Source: Leptospiraceae bacterium (GTDB lineage: Bacteria > Spirochaetota > Leptospiria > Leptospirales > Leptonemataceae). Taken from it: a stretch of DNA of 64,000 nucleotides. The stretch is from the NCBI GenBank assembly GCA_025059995.1, contig JANXCF010000004.1, positions 1 to 64,000 of the forward strand, written 5' to 3'. The notes beneath the pieces are model-generated. The model did not search any database. It saw nothing but the letters and a program-made list of their open reading frames with translations, and had not been told where the DNA came from. Position numbers and translations under genes: made by a program. Position 1 is the stretch's first letter, and every line of letters starts with the position of its first letter. Positions 8,475 to 16,552 of this stretch are shown here, piece after piece.

Positions 8475-8957
8475 TTAGCTCTTCTTCTTGATTTTTTCTT
8501 TTTTTTGGACTTGTTGGGCAAAGTAGAGATTTTCAAGATATGCTTTTAGTGGTCCAAGGTAATACTCTCCCCAGCCGTATTCATGTTTCTTTTTGATTTT
8601 CTTATCAGGAAATTGGGAATGAGAGAGCTTGAGCCTTGTTCCGCTTCGTTCATCGGATAACTCTATGACTACAATGGAATCTTTCCAATCGGGTTTCCAG
8701 TCTTTTTCGCGAAGAGTCATGACGATCTTTTCATTTTCCACGAAATCCAAAACTAACCCATAGATTTCTCCGTCCCAAAGGTGATACTTTCCTCCGGCTT
8801 TTAAATGAAATTTTGATGGACCACCTCCCCATTCATTGATGTATTCTGAATCGGTAATCCCTTTAAACACCCATTCCCGTGGTGCGTGGATCCATTCATT
8901 TTCTTTGATGATGTCTTCGTTTTTTTCTTCTTCATAGGAGATAAGAACAGTTTTCAT
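8475..8957 (-). CDS. SRPBCC / AHSA1-type domain protein
   Basis: 160-residue protein of the START-like hydrophobic-pocket fold (activator of Hsp90 ATPase homologue 1 type). Typical pattern: WIHAPREWVFKGITDSEYINEW at the N-terminus, GGKYHLWDGEIYGLVLDFVENE in the middle, VVIELSDERSGTRLKLSHSQ, and a final helix WGEYYLGPLKAYLENL. Such proteins usually bind small hydrophobic ligands or act as stress-related accessory proteins; no specific role can be inferred. The C-terminus is basic (KKEKIKKKS). It is convergent with the upstream lipoprotein; the 155-base gap 8320-8474 is AT-rich with no feature I can support. Confidence 0.82.
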   Translation of the reverse strand: MKTVLISYEEEKNEDIIKENEWIHAPREWVFKGITDSEYINEWGGGPSKFHLKAGGKYHLWDGEIYGLVLDFVENEKIVMTLREKDWKPDWKDSIVVIELSDERSGTRLKLSHSQFPDKKIKKKHEYGWGEYYLGPLKAYLENLYFAQQVQKKEKIKKKS

Positions 8958-9061
8958 GATCTAATTATCGATGAAACAACCACCACAAATAAACATCAAT
9001 AAACATGAAAAACGATTGAGAATAAGGTAATATCAAAAAAACCATATTTTTATTTTGAGAT

Positions 9062-9949
9062 ATGGAATATCGTGTTGGAATTGATTTGGGTGGAACCAAA
9101 ACCGAGATCCTTCTTCTCAACTCAAATCAAGAAGTTCTTCTCAGAGAGAGAATCCCCACCGATAAGTCTTCTTATGAAAGTATCCTTCATACCATCCAGA
9201 ATTTATACAAAAAAGCATTAAGCCACATCCCATCTGGGAAAGAATTTACTTTGGGCATGGGAATTCCTGGTATAATTGATCCCGAGACTGATGTAGTCAT
9301 CAATGCCAACACTACAATTCTCATTGGAAAGCCCTTAAAAAAAGACCTCGAAGCTCTCCTTGAGCATCCCATCTTTATTGAAAACGATGCCAATTGTTTT
9401 GCTTTGGCAGAAGCTATGGCTGGAGCTGGAAAGGAATTTTCTTTTGTTTTTGGTGTGATTATGGGAACAGGTTGTGGTGGTGGTTTTGTGATGGATAAAA
9501 AAATTCATCGGGGACGACATGGAATAGCAGGAGAATGGGGACATTTCTCCATCGATCCTTCAGGGGAACAGTGTTGGTGTGGCAACAGAGGATGTATCGA
9601 AACTTTGATTTCAGGAAGTGGAGTTGAAAATCAATACTACAAACTCACAAAAGAAAAAATCAGTATGAAAGAGATTGTCGAAAGAGCAAAAAAGAGTCTC
9701 TCACCGGCAAAAGAAGTTTTTGAAAAATTTCTTGATGACTATGGAAGAGCTGTGGGAGGTATCATTTCAACTTTTGATCCGGATGTGATTGTATTGGGTG
9801 GTGGCTTATCAAACATCGAAGAACTCTATACCATAGGCTATGAAAAAGTCAAAAAATATACTTTTTATCACAACGTAAAAACTCCCATCAAAAAAAACCA
9901 ACTGGGAGACTCCGCTGGCGTTTTTGGTGCTGCTTGGTTAGGGATTTAA
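9062..9949 (+). CDS. ROK-family sugar kinase (glucokinase-like)
   Basis: 295-residue cytosolic sugar kinase. The N-terminus VGIDLGGTKTEILLL is the ATP phosphate-1 motif, ENDANCFALAEA near residue 107 holds the catalytic Asp, and HGIAGEWGHFSIDPSG leads to the ROK zinc signature CWCGNRGCIE with Cys171, Cys173 and Cys178. The C-terminal GRAVGGIISTFDPDVIVLGGG is the adenosine-binding segment. ROK enzymes phosphorylate glucose, fructose, N-acetylglucosamine or similar sugars; the sequence does not decide which. It is followed by an acyltransferase gene after three bases, so the two are probably co-transcribed. Confidence 0.92.
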   Translation: MEYRVGIDLGGTKTEILLLNSNQEVLLRERIPTDKSSYESILHTIQNLYKKALSHIPSGKEFTLGMGIPGIIDPETDVVINANTTILIGKPLKKDLEALLEHPIFIENDANCFALAEAMAGAGKEFSFVFGVIMGTGCGGGFVMDKKIHRGRHGIAGEWGHFSIDPSGEQCWCGNRGCIETLISGSGVENQYYKLTKEKISMKEIVERAKKSLSPAKEVFEKFLDDYGRAVGGIISTFDPDVIVLGGGLSNIEELYTIGYEKVKKYTFYHNVKTPIKKNQLGDSAGVFGAAWLGI

Positions 9950-9952
9950 AAT

Positions 9953-10918
9953 ATGAAAAACTTTGTAAATTTTATTTTGTATTTAATCTTCCTTGGAGTC
10001 GGTTTTTTATTTCGAATTCTGACTTACAAGCAAGCTCAGAGGCTGGGATATCTCGTAGTTTTAGTTTTATCGTTCATTGTGAAGAAATACAAAAAAATCA
10101 TCCTACAAAACTTGGAGTTTGCTTTTCCAAATGAAACAAAAGAATTTTATCAAAAAATTTACAGAGAAAACCTTAAGCACTTGGGAAGACTACTTGCTGA
10201 TACTTTTTTAAAAAAAAGAATGAATAAAGACTGGTTCGAAAAACACCTATTGAAAACCGAAGAAACTCATCAAATAGAAAAAGAAATCCAAGAAAAACTA
10301 CAAAATAATGAGCCCGTAATTCTCATTAGTGGGCATTTAGGAACTTGGGAAAATCTTGCTCAATATGTAGGCTATCGATTTTATCCCAAAGCTGGGATTA
10401 TTTATAAAGCCATCAAGAATCCATTTTTGGATCGATGGTTTTTGAAGGCTCGAACCCTTACGGGAGCAAGACTCTTCGAGATGGAAGAAGCAATTGTTGC
10501 CGTAAGGTTTCTTCAAAATGGGAATCTCTTGGGGTTTGCTGCCGATCAAAATGCAGGTGGAGCAGGGATTATGATCCCTTTTTTGAACCGTCCAGCCTCT
10601 ACCTACAAAGGACCCGCCTTCATGGGAACCATGAGCCATGCAAATTTGTATTTCATCACCATGCTGCACAAAGACAAAGGAAAACTTTTACTACATTATC
10701 AATACTTGGGACGAATCCCCAAAAGTGACAAACAAAATCGAGAATACATCATAGAAGAATGGACAAAAAAGTGGATGAAATCATTAGAGACGTTTATCAA
10801 AATCTATCCTGAGCAATATTTTTGGGTCCACCAACGATGGAAAACCACCCCCGAAATCATGAAGTATTTCGAAGAACAAAAACTCAAAAAACGCGGATAC
10901 CTACAGAAAAAGGAGTAA
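9953..10918 (+). CDS. Lipid A biosynthesis lauroyl/myristoyl acyltransferase (LpxL/HtrB-like)
   Basis: Inner-membrane acyltransferase that adds a secondary acyl chain to a Kdo-lipid A type precursor. An N-terminal membrane helix (FILYLIFLGVGFLF) is followed by RENLKHLGRLLADTF and the catalytic H-x4-E motif ISGHLGTWEN (His128, Glu133). Further family blocks are KNPFLDRWFLKAR and NLLGFAADQNAGGAGIMIPFLNR near 185-215, then GPAFMGTMSHAN. The 321-residue length is usual. It starts three bases after the ROK kinase stop, without an obvious separate ribosome site. It supports a lipopolysaccharide-bearing outer membrane. Confidence 0.9.
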   Translation: MKNFVNFILYLIFLGVGFLFRILTYKQAQRLGYLVVLVLSFIVKKYKKIILQNLEFAFPNETKEFYQKIYRENLKHLGRLLADTFLKKRMNKDWFEKHLLKTEETHQIEKEIQEKLQNNEPVILISGHLGTWENLAQYVGYRFYPKAGIIYKAIKNPFLDRWFLKARTLTGARLFEMEEAIVAVRFLQNGNLLGFAADQNAGGAGIMIPFLNRPASTYKGPAFMGTMSHANLYFITMLHKDKGKLLLHYQYLGRIPKSDKQNREYIIEEWTKKWMKSLETFIKIYPEQYFWVHQRWKTTPEIMKYFEEQKLKKRGYLQKKE

Positions 10919-10931
10919 GGGAATGAATTCT

Positions 10932-12585
10932 CTATTTTTTTCTTAGGACATAAAAATCAATTGGGTAGAAAAATACATTACTATTGGACATAACCTTAGT
11001 ATCTCTTAATTCTTTTTCGTATTTTTTGTATAGATAGTATTTAGCTAAAGAAACTATATTTAATTCTGGTATTTCGGGGATTGAGTCGGCATGAAATAGT
11101 AAATCATAATCTTTTAGCATTTCTTTAATTTCTCTTTTATCAAGGCTAACAAAACTTTGCATAAAAGGAGTAATGATTACAATATCACCAGATTCTATTG
11201 TTGATGGCTCGAATTCTCTTGCATAAGTATATGGGCTATTTTTATTCTCTTTTATATATTTTAATAATTGAAAGCCACCAACATTAGCTTTTAAATCGAA
11301 TTCATGGTGATTAAGACCTCTGAATTCTAAAAACTTTTCATAACTTGTAAAATTATGTGCTCCACTACTAAAATCAGTGTTATAAAGAAAAATTGATAAC
11401 CTTTTTTCATTACCAGAGTTATCTTTGATATAAGATACAAGAAAATCTATTGTATTTTGAAAATTTACTTGCATGCTTTTGTAAAGGGATAATAAATGTA
11501 GGGTTGTTGGAATACCATTTATTAAAATAATGAGTAATGTTAAACTGAACAAAAATTTAAATAACATTTTTTTGTATAATTCTTTAAAATAATACAAAAT
11601 AGGCAATAATCCAAAGGCATAGATGGGCAGTAAATAATAATGACTAAAAAACTTTAGATAAAAAAGAAATATAGACAAATAAAAAAAAGTAGAAAAAAGT
11701 AGAAAAAAGTAAGGAGTCATGAAATATATCTGGTTTTTTTTCTTTTAATATTAATATTTCATGGATTCTCAAGATGATTGCAGGTAGGATAATAAAGAAA
11801 ATTATGGGTTCATACATGCTATATCTAAAAGAGTTTTTTAAAAAATTCAAAATCCACTGTGCTTCCGTTGCACCGTATGGAGTTTCACCTTTATTTATAT
11901 AGACAATGAAAAAATACAAAACAATAAAAATAAAAGATGAAACTATAAGTAAATAATCTAAAAGCTTTTGCTTTGGGTTCAATTCTTTCCATCCAAATAG
12001 AAGATGAAAAAAAGCAAAGCTACCAAGCATCAAAAAAACTGGCTCTTTATAATAGAGTGCTATGTTAGCAAAAATCAGACTTAGAATTATATATAAAGGT
12101 TTTTGATCTTTTTGATATTTGAGAAAAAAGATCAAAAACAAAATCAATAAAAAAAACACATTTCTTTCTGAGAGAAGCAATCTATGCCATGAAGACACAA
12201 AGGAGGGTAGAAAAATTAAAATAAGGATCACAAAAAAAATCACTTTTTTATCTTTTATATAATCTTTTAACAGGTAATAAATCAAATAAACAACGATAAA
12301 AAACTGTATAGAATTAAATCCGAAAAAGAAATACGGAGAGGTTGAAAACAGAGCTACAAAATTGTATTCAAAACCAAGAAGAGGAAAGAATCTTCCAACT
12401 TCTGGCAATACAAAAGAATCAATTGGTAAAGGTTTTCCTTTTAATAGATTATCAACGAAAACATAATCATCAATTGCACTAAAATTTGCATTGATAACAA
12501 TTAGTAGTCCGTAAACTATTATTATGAAGGGAAAAACCACACTAAACCAATCAATTTTCTTGTAATTTAGAATTTTCAGGTTCAT
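10932..12585 (-). pseudogene. GT-C type membrane glycosyltransferase split by a frameshift at a 10-bp tandem repeat (pseudogene or phase-off gene)
   Basis: Two minus-strand frames form one gene: 12585-11644 (313 residues, MNLKILNYKKIDWF...) and 11720-10932 (262 residues). The first has 8-9 membrane helices and an acidic first loop FSAIDDYVFVDNLLKG, as in GT-C transferases that use lipid-linked sugars; the second supplies more helices and a soluble C-terminal domain (about residues 85-262). The frames differ by one base and meet in the repeat 11681-11710. Removing one 10-base unit joins them smoothly into DSLLFSTFFYLSIFLFYLKF, about 548 residues, a normal size. The second frame has no ribosome site of its own. 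The specific sugar and acceptor are unknown. Confidence 0.75.
11681..11710. repeat. 10-bp tandem repeat (two perfect units plus one with a mismatch) inside the glycosyltransferase gene
   Basis: On the plus strand the unit is AGAAAAAAGT: perfect at 11691-11700 and 11701-11710, and AAAAAAAAGT at 11681-11690 with one mismatch. In coding sense it is ACTTTTTTCT. Because 10 leaves remainder 1 on division by 3, each gain or loss of a unit changes the frame; loss of exactly one unit restores the full-length reading frame. Confidence 0.95.
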
Positions 12586-12588
12586 ATG

Positions 12589-12601
12589 TTTTTTTTTTTT
12601 T
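12589..12601 (-). repeat. A13 homopolymer just upstream of the glycosyltransferase start
   Basis: Thirteen consecutive T on the plus strand (A on the coding strand) end three bases before the ATG at 12585, where a Shine-Dalgarno sequence would be expected. Its length could vary by slippage and alter translation or transcription of the gene. Confidence 0.85.
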
Positions 12602-12651
12602 GCATCTTAGGTCAATTTTTTTCTTCTATAAAATACAAAATTTCGTAGATT

Positions 12652-13521
12652 TCACCAAAACAAAAAAAAGTCTCTCATGAGTTCGCCTTTGTAGACGAAT
12701 TTGGCTTTGCCTGTCATGTAGATATGATTTGTGTTTTCGTTCCATTCAATCTCTAGATCACCACCATCTAAATGGATGGTGTTTTTTCGGGGTAAGCCCT
12801 TTTCTATAACACTTGCCACTAAAACTGCGCAGGCACCACTACCACATGCTAAGGTTTCTCCTGAGCCCCTTTCCCATGTTCGTTGGTACAGGGTTTTGTC
12901 CTCTAAGATTTCCACAAATTCCACGTTGGTTCTTTCAGGGAACGAAGAATGATGTTCTATTTTTGGTCCGATTTCTTTTAGTGGGATCGTTTTTGCATCT
13001 TCAACGAAAAAGACACAATGAGGGTTTCCCATAGAAACAACGATCCCTTCTTTATCAATGAGGGTTGGATCATAAAAGCGATTTTGTTCTTGGTTCATCG
13101 TGCTTTTGTAGGGAATTTTCTCTACATCAAGTATGGGTTCTCCCATGTCAACTTTGATGATCCCAAAGGTATCAAAATCATTAAGAATTTGGATTTGATG
13201 AATCCCAACTCCAGATTCAACAAGAAAATCTTTTTGATGGTATTTTTTAAATAAATAAAGACCTACAGACCTTAAGGCATTCCCACAGATTTTTGAGTAT
13301 GAACCATCAGAATTCCACATCCACATTTTGGCTAATGCTATATCACTTTTGGCAATAACAACAATCCCATCAGCTCCAACACCGAACCTTCGATCACAAA
13401 TCAGGGGTATGACTTTTTCATTCACTCTTGAAGGATGAAATTCCAAATCAAGAAAATCAAAGTAGATATAATCATTTCCAGTAGCCTCCATTTTGAAGAA
13501 AACTTGCTTCAAATCCATCAT
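12652..13521 (-). CDS. dapF: Diaminopimelate epimerase
   Basis: Converts LL- to meso-diaminopimelate for lysine and peptidoglycan synthesis (cytosol, PLP-independent). The two catalytic cysteines are visible: Cys79 in YSKICGNALRS and a second near 237 in GSGETLACGSGACAVL. The N-terminus MMDLKQVFFKMEATGNDYIY matches the family's KMHGxGNDF block, and DRRFGVGADGIV follows. An in-frame ATG at 13557 would add 12 unneeded residues; 13521 or 13518 is the likely start, with only a weak ribosome site. It is divergent from the sigma-like gene, and the disrupted glycosyltransferase follows 66 bases downstream. Confidence 0.95.
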   Translation of the reverse strand: MMDLKQVFFKMEATGNDYIYFDFLDLEFHPSRVNEKVIPLICDRRFGVGADGIVVIAKSDIALAKMWMWNSDGSYSKICGNALRSVGLYLFKKYHQKDFLVESGVGIHQIQILNDFDTFGIIKVDMGEPILDVEKIPYKSTMNQEQNRFYDPTLIDKEGIVVSMGNPHCVFFVEDAKTIPLKEIGPKIEHHSSFPERTNVEFVEILEDKTLYQRTWERGSGETLACGSGACAVLVASVIEKGLPRKNTIHLDGGDLEIEWNENTNHIYMTGKAKFVYKGELMRDFFLFW

Positions 13522-13639
13522 GATGAATTTTCTAATTTCTTTTAAGTTCGAAATCAAAATTCCATCACAGAAAAAAAATTTTAAAAAAGTATCAGTTTTA
13601 AAGATAAATAAAATAAAAAAACCTTTGGGGGAGGATAGG

Positions 13640-14485
13640 ATGAAATTTGAAAGAAATAAAAGTTCTATCGAAAAACAAATGCAGCTTTTATACGAAGAAT
13701 ATTTGAAAACAAATAACTTAGCTCCTCTCTTTGAGATGATATATCAGGTTTTCCCAAAGATTCTTCTTCGGTATTACAGAAACTATGATTTTGTTTACGA
13801 TACTATTGTTGATTTCATTGAAAATGATTTAAAAAAAACCATTGCTTATTATCAAAATTTAAATGATGATGTGAGTTTTTATCGGTATTTATACAAAGCC
13901 ATAAGAAACCATATTTATACCCTTGATAGAAAAGCCAAAAGGCAATCGATAGAGTATATTCAATTCTCATCAAAAGAAGAAAAAATCATCCCTTTTCGAC
14001 GTAATATTGAAGAAAACAAAAATGAAATTTCTGATTTCTGGTTTTACCTTAGCCAAGCACTCAAACAATTGAATTTAGAAGATGTTTTGGTTTTCAAATT
14101 AAGCCATGATATCCCCTTAAATACCGATGAATTGGTTTACTTGATCCAACGATTAGGATATGAAAAAACAAAAAGATTCTTAAGAAATTATAGAGCAAAA
14201 AAAGAAAGGTTTATCGAAAAAAACTTCAAAAACGAAATCAGGCTCAATAGAAAATATTACAAAAAGTTTTATGATAAAGAGAATCCTTTCTTGCAAAGTC
14301 ATTTTAACTTCACACAAAAAACAATATTTAGGATTGATTACCGACCCAAATTCAAAGATATATCTCAATTACTGAATGTATCCCAGAGCAAAATCCACTA
14401 TACAATCAACAAAGTGAAAAAGCATCTAAAAGAATATTTACGTTTGTACAAAAACAATAATGGTTTTTCATCTCTAGCAGCCTAA
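13640..14485 (+). CDS. Sigma-70 family-like (ECF-type) regulator
   Basis: 281 residues from ATG 13640, chosen because GGGGGAGGATAGG lies directly upstream; the open frame runs further up without support. Residues ~25-105 resemble sigma region 2: YYRNYDFVYDTIVDFIEND, then VSFYRYLYKAIRNHIYTLDR. The C-terminus carries a helix-turn-helix, FKDISQLLNVSQSKIHYTIN followed by KVKKHLKEYLR, like region 4. Between them is a long basic helical stretch (about 145-225) that ordinary ECF factors lack. With a STAS protein in the same operon it is plausibly part of a sigma/anti-sigma circuit. The assignment rests on pattern only. Confidence 0.6.
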   Translation: MKFERNKSSIEKQMQLLYEEYLKTNNLAPLFEMIYQVFPKILLRYYRNYDFVYDTIVDFIENDLKKTIAYYQNLNDDVSFYRYLYKAIRNHIYTLDRKAKRQSIEYIQFSSKEEKIIPFRRNIEENKNEISDFWFYLSQALKQLNLEDVLVFKLSHDIPLNTDELVYLIQRLGYEKTKRFLRNYRAKKERFIEKNFKNEIRLNRKYYKKFYDKENPFLQSHFNFTQKTIFRIDYRPKFKDISQLLNVSQSKIHYTINKVKKHLKEYLRLYKNNNGFSSLAA

Positions 14486-14493
14486 AAAGAATT

Positions 14494-14841
14494 ATGGAAA
14501 TCACAATCTACTCAGATATTATTAAATTCAAAAATATTGTAGTTGTAATAGAAATATTCAAAAACTCATCAGAAGAAAGGTTTTTGAAATTTACAAAAAT
14601 TGATTATCAAGATAAACTTTTATTTGTCGGTGAGAAGTCATTGAGTCCTTACCAAGAAAGTTTGAGTAAAGACTTAGTTCAGCTCATCATTCTAAACAAA
14701 AATAAAAAACAAGAAATACAGATATATGAAATCAAAAAAGAATTGACATTCAATTTAGATAAAGTTAGTAGTGGAAATTATAGATTCTTACTTCGAAAAG
14801 GAACAGAAACAAAAGAAATATTAGGTATTAACCTACATTGA
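14494..14841 (+). CDS. Unknown small protein between a sigma-like gene and a STAS gene
   Basis: 115 residues, no signal peptide or membrane segment. It is mostly predicted beta strands (MEITIYSDIIKFKNIVVVIE; ELTFNLDKVSSGNYRFLLRKG). No family recognised. It starts 8 bases after the sigma-like gene and ends 12 bases before the STAS gene, so it is probably in the same operon. Position suggests a regulatory accessory protein, but nothing in the sequence proves this. Confidence 0.65.
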   Translation: MEITIYSDIIKFKNIVVVIEIFKNSSEERFLKFTKIDYQDKLLFVGEKSLSPYQESLSKDLVQLIILNKNKKQEIQIYEIKKELTFNLDKVSSGNYRFLLRKGTETKEILGINLH

Positions 14842-14853
14842 TGGAAGAATTAT

Positions 14854-15195
14854 ATGAAGTTAAAAATCACAACCAAGAATGATGTAGTTATAGTGTCTAT
14901 TGAAGGTGCCATCAAATCTGGTGATGAATATCAATTAGCCGAAAGAATGGAACAATACATCAAACCAAACGTAGCTCCAAAGTTCATCATTGATATGAAA
15001 AAAGTACCTTTTATTAATTCTCAAGCATTAGGGCTTTTTTTACATATTTACAAACATATAGATTATTTAAAGGGAAGGATAGTTTTTTGTGGATTGAACT
15101 CTGATATTGAGTCCTTAATGAATCTAACCCAACTTTCGAATGTTTTTGAAATTTATAAAACTTTAGATGAAGCATTGGAAAGTTTCGAAGATTGA
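14854..15195 (+). CDS. STAS-domain anti-sigma factor antagonist (SpoIIAA/RsbV-like)
   Basis: 113-residue single STAS domain. It has the usual order: VVIVSIEGAIKSGDEYQLAE, FIIDMKKVPFINSQALGLFL, then GRIVFCGLNSDIESLMNLTQ and a last helix. The Ser in INSQALG (near residue 53) aligns with the serine phosphorylated by anti-sigma kinases in SpoIIAA-type proteins. Such proteins bind an anti-sigma factor when unphosphorylated. It is last in the operon with the sigma-like gene. Its TGA stop (15193-15195) directly abuts the stop of the convergent rhomboid gene (15196-15198), together forming TGATCA. Confidence 0.88.
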   Translation: MKLKITTKNDVVIVSIEGAIKSGDEYQLAERMEQYIKPNVAPKFIIDMKKVPFINSQALGLFLHIYKHIDYLKGRIVFCGLNSDIESLMNLTQLSNVFEIYKTLDEALESFED

Positions 15196-16023
15196 TCATT
15201 CAATGATATAAAACTTGCCTGTTTCTGGATCAAAGTAGATTTTACGAGTTCTTGTCTTTGGAGTAGGCTCATCACGTTCATCCCACGAGTCAAAAGTAAA
15301 TGGATATTTTCTGAGGTCTTGTCGTAATTCCTCTATGTTTTTTATTCTTTCCTCTATTTCTTCTTCTAATTCTTCATATGGATCTTTGTAAGTATATAAT
15401 TGGTTATCTCCTATTTTGAGTTGTAGTGCCAATTTTGTATATAAAAAGCCACCGATGAAACCACCAAAGTGTCCGATGTGGGATATATTCGAAGATGAGT
15501 CAATGAATGCCAAAACCAGAGAGCCAAGGCCAAAAATGAGAGCAGCAGTTCTTGCTTTCATGGGAAAGAAAAAGACAAACAAAGTGGACTTTGGGTAAAA
15601 GATTGCCAAAGCAGCAAGCAACCCCATCACAGCACCAGAAGCTCCTATGGTTGGAATGGTCAAATCCGACTGAAATAGCACTACAAAAAGAGAGCCAAAA
15701 AGTCCAGAAATAAAATAAAGCCAAGTAAATGGAATCGAACCAATAGTAACTTCAATTGCGGAGCCTAAGCTCCACAAAGCTATCATGTTGACTAAAAGAT
15801 GTAATGATAATCCTTGATAGCCATGAAGAAACATAGCAGTGAAAGGTTGCCAAAAAGAACCATTCCAAAATTCCACAGGAACAAGTCCAAACTGAAAGTA
15901 AAACTCTTGTAGCCATAGTGGATCGGATTTAATGTAAACTCCATAAATCAAAATAAACAAGTGAATGGTTATATTCAGAAAAATTAATGTTTTTGTGATT
16001 AAAGGATTCTTTCGATATTGCAT
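15196..16023 (-). CDS. Rhomboid-family intramembrane serine protease
   Basis: 275 residues with about six membrane helices (residues 10-195). The catalytic serine lies in TIGASGAVMG (Ser129) and the partner histidine in SHIGHFGGFIGG (probably His185); NM at 79-80 in LHLLVNMIALWSLG contributes the oxyanion asparagine seen in the family. It cleaves membrane-spanning substrates within the bilayer; the natural substrate is unknown. The final ~75 residues form a cytosolic extension: an acidic coiled-coil-like part (EELEEEIEERIKNIEELRQD) ending in RKIYFDPETGKFYIIE. It is convergent with the STAS gene with no gap. Confidence 0.9.
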   Translation of the reverse strand: MQYRKNPLITKTLIFLNITIHLFILIYGVYIKSDPLWLQEFYFQFGLVPVEFWNGSFWQPFTAMFLHGYQGLSLHLLVNMIALWSLGSAIEVTIGSIPFTWLYFISGLFGSLFVVLFQSDLTIPTIGASGAVMGLLAALAIFYPKSTLFVFFFPMKARTAALIFGLGSLVLAFIDSSSNISHIGHFGGFIGGFLYTKLALQLKIGDNQLYTYKDPYEELEEEIEERIKNIEELRQDLRKYPFTFDSWDERDEPTPKTRTRKIYFDPETGKFYIIE

Positions 16024-16106
16024 TATGTTTTTTAATAAATTCAGAAATTTTCTTTTTGTAAATATTTTTTTAGCTTTATTTATGGGAAAGTAAGAAGAAT
16101 TTTATT

Positions 16107-16484
16107 TCAATAGGATTTGGAAATCAAAAAAACACCAATCAAGATAAAGATCGTTCCCAAAAATCTTTCTGTTGTTACGTTTTCTCCAGCGTAGATACCA
16201 TAGAGTAAAGTAATCAAATAACCCAACGACATGAGGGGTCGAACAAAAGATAGGTCTGCATAACTTAGCGTTATTAACCACAGTATAACAGAAATCCCAT
16301 AGCTCAAAAAAATCAACCACAGATAAAAGGATTTTATCGCAGACAGAAAATAAATAAACCAATTGCTAATTTGATGGATTGGGAAAGGTCCTAAGGAATT
16401 CATCATGATCTTCATGAAGATCTGACCTAAAGCACCAAAAAAAATAGAAATCAAAAGAAAAACATAAATCATCCACGTTTTCAT
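16107..16484 (-). CDS. Small EamA/SMR-like four-helix membrane protein
   Basis: 125 residues, four predicted membrane helices: start MKTWMIYVFLLISIFFGALG, a second around 40-60, a third SYGISVILWLITLSYADLSF, and a fourth FLGTIFILIGVFLISKSY. ADLSFVRPLMSLGYLITLLYG and the closing helix resemble EamA/small multidrug resistance half-transporters (as in ArnE/ArnF). Such proteins usually work as dimers; the substrate is unknown. The glutamate central to EmrE-type export is not seen in the first helix, so drug export is not supported. Confidence 0.75.
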   Translation of the reverse strand: MKTWMIYVFLLISIFFGALGQIFMKIMMNSLGPFPIHQISNWFIYFLSAIKSFYLWLIFLSYGISVILWLITLSYADLSFVRPLMSLGYLITLLYGIYAGENVTTERFLGTIFILIGVFLISKSY

Positions 16485-16552
16485 TGGCTTGGACTTTTTA
16501 TTGGGTTTTTAAATTCAATGATTTTTTTGTATTTTAGAAAAGATTTCTTTCA

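Noticed and set aside
10932-11720. Treating 11720-10932 as an independent gene
   Set aside because: It lacks a ribosome site, starts in the middle of the upstream frame's membrane region, and continues that protein's helices after a one-unit repeat deletion.
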